This document shows, piece by piece, positions 39,701 through 52,000 of a stretch of 64,000 nt of DNA. Positions within the stretch are counted from its first letter, which is position 1; the number at the start of each line of letters is the position of its first letter. The DNA is from Kingdonia uniflora (Eukaryota > Streptophyta > Magnoliopsida > Ranunculales > Circaeasteraceae). The position numbers and the translations under genes are program-made. Under the pieces are notes generated by a model. That model searched no databases. It was not told the origin of the DNA and saw only the letters and a list, made by a program, of their open reading frames with translations. Where the stretch lies: contig JACGCM010000428.1 in assembly GCA_014058105.1 (NCBI GenBank), forward strand, positions 1,054,001 to 1,118,000, written 5' to 3'.

Positions 39701-42349
39701 TGGGTGCCGACTACTCCTTTGAGAAGTTGTATAGTTTTCAAAAGTTCCATTTTGACCGACAATATGCAAGAATAGTTTCCAAATTAATCGCAATACATCC
39801 GGTTTAAATTTTTAACAAGTACAAATTTTGCACCTCTCCGTTGCTTTAGATCGTAATTCTTAGAAGCTTTGATACCGCCAACTCGTTTGAGAGCTTAGAT
39901 TATTTTTAAGAGTTTCTTTCGAATAGCCAACATGCTTGGATTGTTACCAAATGAATAACAATACTCGCAGTTTAAATTTTTGTCCGGTACGGATTTCGCA
40001 CCTCTCCGTTGCTGTATATCAATATTCTGAGATTTTTGGCTACCGAGTACTCGTTTGTAAGGTTGTCTAGTTTTAAAGATTCCATTTTAACCAACAATAA
40101 GCTAGGATAGTTACCAAATTAACCGCAATACTTCCAGATTCTATTTCGGACCGGTATGGATTTTACACCTCTCTATTTTTTATTTAGATCGTAATTCTAA
40201 GAAGTTTGACTACCGTCAACTCGTTTGAGAGGTTAGATCATTTCTAAGAGTTTCTTTCCAACGGCCAACATGCTAGGATTGTTAGCAAATGAATAAAAAA
40301 AATTACGGTTTGAATTTTTGACAGATACGGATTTTGTACCTCTCGTTGTATTATATCTTAATTCTGAGAAGCTTGGCAGCCGCCAACTCATTTGAGAGGT
40401 TAGATCATTTTTTTGAGTTTCTTATCGACCGAAAATATGCCAGGATTGTTACCAAATGAATAAAAAAAATTGTGGATTGAATTTTTGACCGATACGGATT
40501 TCATACCTCTCTGTTGCTTTATATCGTATTTCGGGGAAGCTTGGCTACCGACTACTCCATTGAGTGGCTATGTAGTTATTCAGAGTTCTATTTCACCCGA
40601 TAACCAGCTAGGATTGTTACCAAATTAATCGCAATATTCCCGGTTTCAATTTTTGACCGATACAGACTTTGTACCTCCCCCTTACTTTAGATCGTAATTT
40701 TGAGAAGCTTGGCTACCGTCAACTCATTTGTCAGTTTGGATCATTTTTATGAGTTTCTTTTCAACTACCAATATTCGAGGATTGTTGCCAAAAAATTAAA
40801 AAAAATTGCCGTTGAATTTTTGACCGATGCGGATTTCGTACCTCACCGTTGCTTTAAATCGTAATTCTGAGATGCTTGGCTACAGACTACTCCTTTGAGA
40901 GGCTCCAAATTTACTCTGAGCTCCATTTCAACTGACAACTAGCTAAGATAGTTACAAAATTAATTACAATAATCCTGATTTTAATTTTTGCCTGTACATA
41001 TTTCGTACCTCTCCGATGCTTAAATCGAAATTATGAGATTATTGGCTATCGACAACTCGTTAGAGTGGTTGTATAATTTTTAAGAGCATTTTCGAGTGAC
41101 AACAAGCTAGGATAGTTATAAAATTAATCGCAATACTACCGATTTCTATTTTTGACAGGTAAAAATTTAGAACCTCTCCGTTGCATTAGATCGCAATTCT
41201 GGGAAGTTTTGCTACCGCCAACTAATTATGGAGGTTGGAACATTTTATGAGTTTCTTATCGACCGACATCATGCTAGGATTGTTACCAAATTAATCATAA
41301 TACTCCCGGTTTGAGATTTTGCTAGTACAGATTTTGTACCTCATCGTTGCTTTTGATCAAAATTCTGAGATTCTTTGCTACCGACAACTCGTTTGAGAGG
41401 CTGCATAGTTTTAAAAAGTTCCTTCTCGAAAGAACACAAGCTCGGATAGTTACCAAATTAATCATAATAGTCATGGTTTTTATTTTTGACCAGTACGGAT
41501 TTTACACCTTTTCATTTCTTTAGGTCATAATTTTGAGAAGCTAGGCTACCGTCAACTCGATTTAGAGGTTGGATCATTTTTATGAGTTTCTTTTCAACCG
41601 CCAACATGCTTGGATTGTTACCAGAAGAATAATAATACTCGCGGTTTATATTTTAAACGCTACAGAATTCACACCACTCCGTTGCTTTATATCGTAAATC
41701 TGAGAAGCTTGGCTACCAACTATTCCTTTTAGAGGTTGTATAGTTTTTAAGAGTTCCTTCACTAATGACAACAAGCAAGGATTGCAACCATATTTTTCGT
41801 AATTTTCCCGGTTTGAGTTTTTGACCGGTACGGATTTCGCACCTCTCCGTTGCTTTAGATTGAAATTATAATATTCTTGGCTACCGAGTACTCGTTTAAG
41901 AGGTTATATAGTTTTTAAGATTTCCTTATCGTCTGACAACATGCTAGGCTAGTTACCAAATTAATCGCAATACTTCCGGATTCAATTTTTGACATGTACG
42001 GATTTCACACCTCACTATTGCTTTAGATCGCAACACTAAGAAGCTTGGCTACAGTCAACTCGTTTGAAAGGTTGGATCATTTTAACGAGTTTTTTTTCTT
42101 CCAAAAATATGCTTGGATTGTTACCAAATGAATAACAATACTCGTGGTTTGAATTTTTGACTGAAACGAATTTCACACCTCTCCGATGCGTTATCTCGTA
42201 ATTCTGAGAAGCTTGGTTACCGAGTACGCTTTTGAGACGTTATCTTCTTTTTCAGAGCTCTTTTTCGACCTAAAGCCCACTAGGATAGTTATCAAATTAA
42301 TCGAAATTGTTTTGGCATAAGGTTTTGCCAGTATAGATATCAGACCTCT

Positions 42350-42543
42350 CCGTTGCGTTCGATCAAAATTATGAGAATCTTTGCTCCTGATAACTCGTTT
42401 GAGAGGTTATATAGTTTTTAAGAGTTCCTTTTTGGCCGGTATGGACTTCGCACCTCTTCGAGTGACTACAAGTTAGGATAGTTACCAAATTAATTGCAAT
42501 ACTCCCGGTTTCAATTTTTGACCGGTACAGACTTCACACCTCT
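42350..42543 (+). repeat. Expanded 194-bp monomer, paralogous copy
   Basis: It has the same 26-base insertion as at 29134, reading GGCCGGTATGGACTTCGCAC and CTCTT before CGAGTGACTACAAG. The interval is again exactly 194 bases. This shared rare change ties 42.35 kb to 29.13 kb as copies of one ancestor and supports the central duplication. Confidence 0.8.
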
Positions 42544-45500
42544 CTGTTGCTTTAGATCGCAATTATGTGAAGCTTGGCTACCATCAACTCGTTTAAGAGG
42601 TTGGATCCTTTTTAAGAGTTCTTTTCCAACTACCAACATGATAGGATTGTTATCAAGTGAATAATAATACTTTTGGCAGGTACGGATTTTGCACCTCTCC
42701 GTTGCTTTAGATCGTAATATTTTGAAACTTTACAGCCGTAAACTCATTTTGAAGGTTGGATCATTTTTATGAGTTTCTTATCGTCCGACAACATCCAAGG
42801 ATTGTTACCAAATGAATAAAAAAAATTGCGGTTTTAATTTTTTGCGATACAAATTTTGAACCTCTCATTTGCTTTTTGTTGTAATTCTGAGAAGCTTGGC
42901 TACCGACAAGTCCTTTGAGAGGCTAAGTAGTTATTCAGAGTTCCATTTTGACTGACGACTAGCTAGGATAATTTTAAAATTAATCGAAATACTCCTGGTT
43001 GTTGTTTTTTCCGGGACGAATTTTGCACCTCTCTGTTACTTTAAATCGAAATTCTGAGATTTTTGGCTACTGACAACTCGTTTGAGAGGTTGTATCATTT
43101 AGAAGATATCTTTTTGAGTGACAACAAGCTAGGATAGTTATCAAATTAATCACAATACTCCCAATTTTAATTTTTGACAGGTACGAATTTCGCACCTCTC
43201 CATTGCTTTAGATCATAATTTTGAATAGCTTAGTTTCTGACAACTCGTTCGGGAGGTTATGTAGTTTTAATGAGTTTCTATTTCACCGACAATAAGGTAG
43301 GATAGTTATCAACTAAATCACAATAATTGCGAAAAGAATTTTACAACGGTATGGATTTTGTACCTCTATATTTCTTTAGGTCATAATTATGAGAATCTTG
43401 GTTACCGGCAACTCGTTTGGGAGGTTGGATCATTTTTAATTGTTTCATTCAAAGCGCCAACATGCATGGATTGTTACAGGATGAATAATAATATTCGCGG
43501 TTTGAATTTTTGACCGGTACGGATTTCACACCTTTCTGCTGCTTTAGATCGTACTTCCGAAAAGCTTCGTTATCAAAAACTCGTTTGTGAGGTTGGATCA
43601 TAATTAAAAGTTTCTTACCAACCTCCGACATGCTAGTATTGTTTCCTAATGAATATAAATACTTGCGGTTTGAATTTTAGACCGGTATGAATTTGCACCT
43701 CACTGTTGCTATATATCATAATTCAGAAAAGTTGTGCTACCGACTACTCCTTTGAGAAGTTGTATAGTCTTCAAAAGTTCATTTTCGACTGAATACATGC
43801 TAGGATAGTTACCAAATTAATTGTAATACTCTCAATTTAAATTTTCAACCGGTGCAAATTTTGCACCTCTCCGTTGCTTTAGATCGCAATTCGGAGAAGC
43901 TTAGCTACCGTCAACTCATTTTTGAGAGGTTAGATTATTTTTAAGAGTTTCTTTCCAATATCCAACATGCTTGGATTGTTTCCAAATGAATTATAATACT
44001 CGCGGTCTAAAGTTTTGATTGGTACGGATTTCTGAACTCTCCGCTGCATTATATCGTAATTATGAGATTTTTGGCCACCGAGTACTCGCTTGTGAAGTTG
44101 CATACATTTTAAGAGTTCCTTTTTGACCGACAACAAGCTAGGATAGTTACCAAATTAATCATAATACTTTCGGATTCATTTTTGGATCGGTAAGGATTTC
44201 ACACCACCATTCCTTTCGATAATAATTTTAAGAAGTTTGACTACCGTCAACTCGTTTGAGAGGTTAGATCATTTTTATGTGCTTCTTTCTAGCCGCCAAC
44301 ATGCTAGGATTGTTACCAAATGAATAAAAAAAATTACGGCTTGAATTTTTGACCGATACGGATTTCTTATCTCACCGTTGCTTTATATCAAAATTCTGGG
44401 AAGTTTGGCTGCCGCCAACTCATTTGTGTGGTTGGATCATTTTTATGAGTTTCTTTTCAACCGAGTACATGCCAAGATTGTTACCAAATGAATAAAAAAA
44501 ATTAGGGTTTGAATTTTTGACCGATACGGATTTCATACCTCTCCATTGCTTTATATCATGATTCTCAGAAGAATGGCTACCGACTACTCCTTTGAGAGGC
44601 TATATAGTTATTCAGAGTTCCATTTCAATCGATAACCTACTTGGATAGTTACCAAATTAATTGCAATACTCCCGGTTTGAATTTTTTCCGGCACCAATTT
44701 TGCACCTCTCTCTTGCTTTAGATAGAAATTTTGTGATTCTTGGCAACCGACAAATCGTTTTAGAGGTTGCATAGTTTTCAACCAACAACAAGGTAGGATA
44801 GTTACCAAATTAATTGCAATACTCCTGGTTTTAATTTTGGACCGTTAAAGATTTCGCACCCCTCCGTTGCTTTATATCGTTATTCAGTGAAGCTTGGCTA
44901 CCGAGTACTCCATTCAGAAGTTATGTTCTTTCTCAGAGTTCCTATTTGACTAAAAACCCGCTAGGATAGTTGCAAAATTAATCGAAATACTCTCGGTATG
45001 AGTTTCTGCCGCTTTAGATTTCGTACCTCACCGTTGCTTAAGTTAAAAATTAAGAGATTCTTTGCTACCGATAACTCGTTTGAGAGGTTGCAGAGTTTTT
45101 AAGAGTTCATTTTCGACTGACAACAAGGTAGGATAGTTTCCAAATTAATCGCAATACTCCCGGCTTCAGTTTTTGAACGATAGGTATTTTGCACCTCCCC
45201 ATTGCTTTAGATCATAATTCTGAGAAGCTTTGCTTCCGTCGACTCGTTTGAGAGCTTGCTTCATTTTTAAGAGTTTCTTTCCAACTGCCAACATACTAGA
45301 ATTGTTACCAAATGAATAACAAAACTCGGAGTTTAAATTTTTGACAGGTATGGATTTTACACCTCTCCGTTGTTTTTGATCGCAATTCAGAGAAGCCTGG
45401 CTACCGCCAACTCATTTGATAGGTTGGATCATTTTAATGAGTTTATTTTCAACTGGCAACATGTGAGGATTGTTACCAAAAAATTAAAAAAAATTGCGGT

Positions 45501-45839
45501 TTGAATTCTTGACCGATGCGGATTTCGTACCTCACCGTTGCTTCATATCGTAATTCTGAGAAGCTTGGCTACTGACTACTCCTTTGAGTGGCTATGTAAT
45601 TACTCTGAGCTCCATTTCGACCGAAAAGTAGCTAGGATAGTTACAAAATTAATCACAATACTTCCGGTTTGAATTTTTCCCTGTACGGATTTTGCAACTC
45701 TCCGTTGCTTTAGATCGAATTTTTGAGATTCTTGGGTACTGACAACTCGTTAGAGAGGTTGAATAGTTTTTAAGAGTTCATTTCCGAGTTGCAAGAAGCT
45801 AGGATAGTTAAAATATTAATCGCAATACTCCCGGTTCTA

Positions 45840-46835
45840 ATTTTTGGCATGTACGAATTTTGCACATCACCAATTCTTTTGATCGAAATTATGAGAAGTT
45901 TTGCTAACGTTAACTCGTTATAGAGGCTGGAACATATTTATGTGTTTCTTTTTGATTGACAAAATGCAAGGATTGTTACCAAATTAATCATAATACTCTT
46001 GTTTTGCGATTTTGCTGGTACAGATTTCAAACTTCACCATTGTTTTAGATCAAAATTCTATGATTCATTGCTACCGACAACTCATTTTAGAGGTTGTATA
46101 GTTTTAAAGAGTTCCATTTCGACTGAACAAATACTAGGATAGTTACCAAATTAATTGCAATACTCCTGGTTAGACTTTTAGACCGGTACGGATTTCAGAC
46201 CTTTTCGTTGCTTTAGATCGCAATTCAGAGAAGCTTGGCTGCCGTCAACTCGATTGAGAAGTTGGATCATATTAATGAGTTTCTTTTCAACCGCCAACAT
46301 GCTAGGATTGTTACAAAAAGAATAATAATACTCGAGATTTGAATTTTTGACCGGTATGAATTTTGCACCTCTCCGTTGCATTAAATCGTAATTCTGAGAA
46401 GTTTTGTTACCGTCAACTCGTTATAGAGGTTGGAATATTTTTATGAGTTTCTTTTCGACCGACAATATGCTAGGATTGTTACCAAATTAACCACAATACT
46501 CTCGGTTTGAGATTTTGCAGGCATATATTTCGTACCTCTCCGTTGCTTTATATCAAAATTCTGAGATTCTTTACTACCGACAACTCGTCTGAGAGGTTGT
46601 ATAGTTTTTAAGAGTTCTTTTTTGGCTGAACACAAGCTACGATAGTTACAAATTAATCACAATACTCCCGGCTTCCATTTTTGACCGGTACGGATTTTAC
46701 ACCTTTTCGTTGCTTTAGGTCGCAATTCTGAGAAGCCTGGCTACTGTCAACTCAAATTGAGAGGTTTGATCATTTTTATTAGTTTCTTTTCAACCGCCAA
46801 CATGTTATGATTGTTTCCAAATAAATGATAATACT
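45840..46835 (+). repeat. Three-monomer tandem duplication, distant copy
   Basis: It repeats the structure at 8870-9860: the GTTATAGAGG box appears near 45918 and 46420, each followed by the same two monomer types. Because both places carry the doubling, it preceded the dispersal of the longer block at 8.4-11.1 and 45.4-48.1 kb. Confidence 0.7.
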
Positions 46836-47042
46836 CGTGGTATGAATTTTGACCCTTATAAATTTCGCACCACTCAGTTGCTTTATATCGTAATTCTGAG
46901 AAGTTCAGCTACCGACTACGCTTTTGAGAGGTTGTATAGTTTTAAAGAGTTCCTTTTCTAATTACATCAAGCTAGGATTGTAACCAAATTTATCGCAATT
47001 TTCCCGGTTTGATTTTTTGGCCGGCATGGATTCCGCGCCTCT

Positions 47043-49053
47043 GCGTTGCTTTAGATTGAAATTCTGAGATTCTTAGCTACCGAGTACTTGTTTGGGAGGT
47101 TATATAGTTTTTAAGAGTTCCTTATCGACCGTCAACATGTTAGGCTAGATACTAAATTAATCTCAATACTTCCGGATTAAATTTTTGGTATGTACGGATT
47201 TCGCAACTCACTGTTGCTTTAGATCGCAATTCTAAGAAGCTTGGCTACAATCAACTCATTTGAAAGGTTGGATAATTTTTACGAGTTTTTTTTCGACAAA
47301 AAATATGCTAGGATTGTTACCAAGTGAATAACAATACTCGTGGTTTGAATTTTTAACCGAAATAAAATTTTTACCTCTGCGTTGCTTTATCCCCTAATTT
47401 TGAGAAGCTTGGTTACCGAGTACACTGTTGTGATGTTATGTTCTTTTTCGGAGTTCCTTTTCGACCAAAAACCCGCTAGGATAGTTACACAATTAATTGT
47501 AATTCTTTCGGTTTTAGTTTCTGCCGGTACAGATATAGCACCTCTCCGTTACTTTAGATCAAAATTCTGAGATTCTTTGCTACCGAGAACTCGTTTGAGT
47601 GGTTGTATAGTTTTAAAGAGTTTCTTTTCAACAGACAATAAGATAGGATAGTTACCAAATTAATCCCAATATTCACGGTTTCAATTTATGACCGGTACGG
47701 ATTTTGCACCTCTCCATTGTTTTAGATCATAATTCTAAGAAGCCTTGCTGTCATCAACTCGTTTCAGAGGTTGGATCATTTTTAAGAGTTTATTTCCAAC
47801 CGCCAACATGATAGGATTGTTACCAAATGAATTAAAATACTCGCGGTTTGAATTTTTGGCCGGTACGGATTTTGCACCTCTTTGTTGCTTTAGATCATAA
47901 TTTTGAGAAGCTTTGCAAACGTCAACTCATTTGGAAGGCTGGATCATTTTTATGAGTTTCTTTTCTCCCGACAACATGCTAGGATTGTTACCAAATGAGT
48001 AAAAAATTACGGTTTAAATTTTTGACCGATACGGATTTCGTACCTCTCCATTCCTTTATATCGTAATTTTGATAAACTTGGCTACCGACTACTCCTTTGA
48101 GAGGCTATGTAGTTATTCAGAATTCCATTTCGACTGTCAACCAACAAGGATAGTTACAAAATTAATCGCAATACTCCTGGTTTGAATTTTTACCTGTGCG
48201 GATTTCGCTCCTCTCCGTTGCTTTAGATCAAAAATTTGAGATTTTTTGTTACCGACAACTCGCTTAAGAGGTTGTATAGTTAATAAGAGTTCATTTTTGA
48301 GTGACAAAAAGCTAGGATAGTTACCAAATTAATCACAATACTCCCGGTTTTAATTTTTGACAAGTTTGAATTTCGCACCTCTCCGTTGCTTTAGATGCTA
48401 ATTCGGAGAAGTTTTGATACCATCAACTCGCCTTAGAGGTTGGAACATATTTATGAGTTTCTTTTCAATCGATAACATGCTAGGATTGTTACCAAATTAA
48501 TCGCAATATTTCCGGTTTGAGTTTTTGCTGATACAGATTTCGTACCTCTACATTGTTTTAGACCAAAATTTGGAAATTCTTTGCTACTGACAACTCGTTT
48601 GAGAGGTTGAAGATTTTTGTGGAGTTACTTTTCGACTACCAACACGCTAGGATAGTCACCAAAATAATCGTAATACTCCCGGTTTAAATTTTTTAACGGT
48701 ACGGATTTCACACCTTTTCGTTGCTTTAGGTCGTAATTCTAAGAAGCTTGGCTATCGTCAACTCGATTGAGAGGTTGGATCATTTTTAAGAGTTTCTATT
48801 CAACCTCCAAAATGCTTGGATTGTTACCAAATGAATAATAGAACTCGCGGTTTGAATTTTTGACTGTTAGGGATTTGACACCACTCCGTTGCTTTTTATC
48901 TTAATTCTAAGAAGCTTAGCTACCAACTACTCTTTTGAGAGGTTGTATAGGTTTTAAGGGTTCCTTTTCTACTGAAAACAATCTTGGATTGTTACCAAAT
49001 TGATCACAATTCTCCCAGTTTGAGTATTTGAACGGTACGGATTTCATACCTCT
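47043..49053 (+). repeat. HOR block 10, 12 monomers
   Basis: The shortest F2-to-F2 interval, 2011 bp. F2, x, G, A, B and E1 match 10.06-11.1 kb. Near 48140, inside E2, the sequence switches to the AATTAATCGCAATACTCCTGG form that normally lies after the cassette, so H, D and C are missing. A to F1 then completes the block. The structure fits a deletion of the cassette and following monomers by exchange between related monomers. Confidence 0.68.
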
Positions 49054-52000
49054 CCGTTGATTTAGATTGAAATTCTGAAATTCTTGGCTACCGAGTAAAC
49101 GTTTGAGTGGTTGTATAGTTTGTAAGAGCTCCTTATCAGCTGACAACAAGATTGGCTAGTTACCAAATTAATCTCAATACTTCCGGATTCAATTTTTTAC
49201 CTATACGGATTACGCACCTCACCGCTGCTTTAGATCGCAATTTAAAGAAGTTTGGCTACTGTCAGCTCATTTGAGATGTTAGATCATTTTTGCGAGTTTC
49301 TTTTCGACCGAAAACATGCTAGGATTGTTACCATATGAATAGTAATGCACGTGGTTTGAATTATTGGCCGAAACAAATTTTTTACCTCTTCGTTGTTTTA
49401 TCTCGTAATTCTGAGAAGCTTGGTTACCGACAACTCGTTTGGGAGGTTAGATTGCTTTTATTAGTTTCTTTCCAACCGCCAACATGCTAGGATTGTTACA
49501 GGATGAATAACAATATTTGTGGTTTGAATTTTTAACCGGTACGGATTTCGTACCTCTCTCATGCTTTAGATCACAATTATGAGAAACTTGGCAACCGTAA
49601 ACTCGTTTGAGAGGTTGGATCATTTTTAAGAGTTTCTTTCAAACCGCCAACATGCTAGGATTGTTGCCAAATGAAAAACAATAATCATGGTTAAAATTAT
49701 TGGCTGGTATGGATTTTGCTTCTCTCTGTTGCTTAATTTCATAATTCTGAGAAGCTTGGATACCAACTTCTCCTTTGAGAAGTTGTATAGCTTTTAAAAG
49801 TTCATTTTTGATAGACAACATGCAATGATAGTTTCCAAATTAATCACAATACTCCCTGTTTAAAATATTGAGCGGTACAATTTTGTACCTCTTTGCTGCT
49901 TTAGATTGTAATTCTGAGAAGCTTGGCTACCGTCAACTCGCTTGAGAGGTTAGATTATTTTTAAGAGTTTCTTTCCAACAACCAACATGCTTTGCTTGTT
50001 ACCAAATGAAAAACAAAACTCGTGGTTTAAATTTTTGACCGGTACAGATTTCGCCCCTCTTCGTAACTTTATTTCGTAATTCTGAAATTCTTTGCTAAAG
50101 AGTATTCGTTTGTGAGGTTGTATAGCTTTTATGAGTTTCTTTAAGACCGACAATAAGCTAGGATAATTTCCAAATTAATCGCAATACTTCCGGATTCAAT
50201 TTTGGACGGGTACGGATTTCATACCTCTCCCTTGCTTTAGATCGTAATTCTAAGAAGCTTGACTACCGTCAACTCGTTTGTGAGGTTGGATCACTTTTAT
50301 AAGTATCTTTTCAACCAAAAGCATACTAGGATTGTTACCAAATGAATAACAATACCCGCGATTTGAATTTTTGTCTGAAACGGATTTTACTCCTCTCCGC
50401 AGCTTTATATCGTAATTCCGTGAAGCTTGGCCACCGAGTGCTCTATTTAGATGTTATGTTCCATTTCATAGTTCCTTTTTGACTGATAACCGACTAGGAT
50501 GTTACCAAATTAATCACAATATTCCAGTTTGAGTTTTTGTTTCTACGAATTTCGCACCTATATGTTGCTTTAGATCAAAATTCACAGATCTTTTCTTCGA
50601 CAAATCGTTTAAGAGGTTGTATAGTTTTTATGAGTTTCTTTTCGACTGTGAACAAGCTAGGGTAGTTAGCAAATTAATCGCAATATTCGCGGCATGAATT
50701 TTTGACCGGTACGGATTTTGCACCTCTACGTTGCTTTAGATCGTAATTCTGCGAAGCCTCGCTACCGTCAACTTGTTTGAGAGGTTGGATAATTTTTAAG
50801 AGTATCTTTCCATCCGCCAACATGTTTGGATTGTTTCCAAATGAATAACAATACTCGTGGTTTAAATTTTAGACCGAAACGAATTTCAAACCTCTTCGTT
50901 GTTTTATCTCGTAATTTAGAGAAGCTTGGTAGCCGATTACACTTTTGAGACGTTATGTTATTTTTAAGAGATCCTTTTTGGCTGAAAACCTGCTAGGATA
51001 GTTGCCAAATTAATCGAAATACTTTTGGTTTGAGTTTTTGCCGGTATAGATATCGTACCTCTCCGTTGCTTTTGATCAAAATTTTGAGATTCTTTGCTAC
51101 CGACAACTCGTTTGAGAGGTTGTATAATTTTAAAAAGTCTCATTTCGGCCGATAACCAGATAGGATAGTTAGGAAATTAATCGCAATACTCCCGGCTTCA
51201 ATTTTTGAACGGTACGGATTTCACACCTCTCTGTTGCTTTAGATCGCAATTTTGATAAGCTTGGCTACCATCAACTCGTTTGAGAGGTTGGTTCATTTTT
51301 AAGAGTTTTTTTCCAAGTGCCAACATGATAGGAGAGTTACCAATGAATAACAATATTCGCGGTTTGAATTTTTGGCCGATACAAATTTTTCACTTTTTCG
51401 CTGCTTTAGATCGAAATTTGGAGATGTTTTGCAACCGTCAACTCGTTTGAAAGGTTGGATCAGTTTTATGTGATTATTTTCGACCAACAACATGCTAAGA
51501 TTGTTACCAAATGAATTAAAAAAATTGCGGTTTCAATTTTTGACCGATACGGATTTCGTACCTCTCTGTTGCTTTATATCGTAATTCTGAGAAACTTGGC
51601 AACCGACTACACCTTTGAGAGGCTATGTTGTTATTCAGAGTTCCATTTCACCCGACAACCAGCTAGGATAGTTATAAAATTAATCGTAATACACCAATTT
51701 TGAGTTTTTTTCCCGATACAGATTTTGCACCTCTCCGTTTCTTTTAATTAAAATTTTGTGATTCTTGGCTACCGTCAACTCGTTTGAGAGGTTGCATCAA
51801 TTTAAAGATATCCTTTTCAAGGGACAACAAGCTAGGATAGTTACCAAATTAATCGCAATACTCCCAGTTTCTATTTTGAACAGGTTAAAATTTCACACCT
51901 CTCCGTTGCTTTAGATCGTAATTCTGAATAGTTAGTCTTCCGACAACACTTTTGAGAGGTTACAAAGTTTTTATGAGTTTCTATTCGACCGACAACAAGC

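Larger units (their letters stand above)
28640..41846 (+). repeat. HOR block 8, ~79 monomers, compound duplication
   Basis: An F2-to-F2 interval of 13207 bp. It begins with the right end of the first duplicated unit (28.64-29.63 kb). It then holds a second copy running from the 20.48-kb equivalent to the 25.28-kb equivalent (29.63-35.85 kb). At 35850 it jumps back to the 22.83-kb equivalent and runs through to the F2 at 41847. Cassettes lie at about 29.75-30.44, 32.1-32.8 and 35.9-36.6 kb, with a partial D-C near 33.3 kb. Confidence 0.7.
29631..42840 (+). repeat. Central segmental duplication, second unit (~13.2 kb) with nested duplication
   Basis: The second copy of 20485-29630, enlarged by an internal duplication. 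29.63-35.85 kb corresponds to 20.48-25.28 kb; after the join at 35850, 35.85-42.84 kb corresponds to 22.83-29.6 kb. The segment equivalent to 22.83-25.28 kb is therefore present twice in this unit. A further four-monomer duplication lies at 32430-33772. Local identity to the first unit varies from roughly 90 percent by eye to almost complete (see 24785-25010 with 37820-38045). Confidence 0.66.
41847..47042 (+). repeat. HOR block 9, ~31 monomers
   Basis: An interval of 5196 bp. Its first six monomers continue the central duplication, including the 194-bp monomer shared with 29134. E1-E2-H-D-C at 42.8-43.5 kb then resembles block 3 (compare 6.88-7.72 kb). From about 45.4 kb it matches 8.4 kb onward, including the same three-monomer duplication at about 45.84-46.83 kb. 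It ends in F1 near 46980. Confidence 0.7.
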
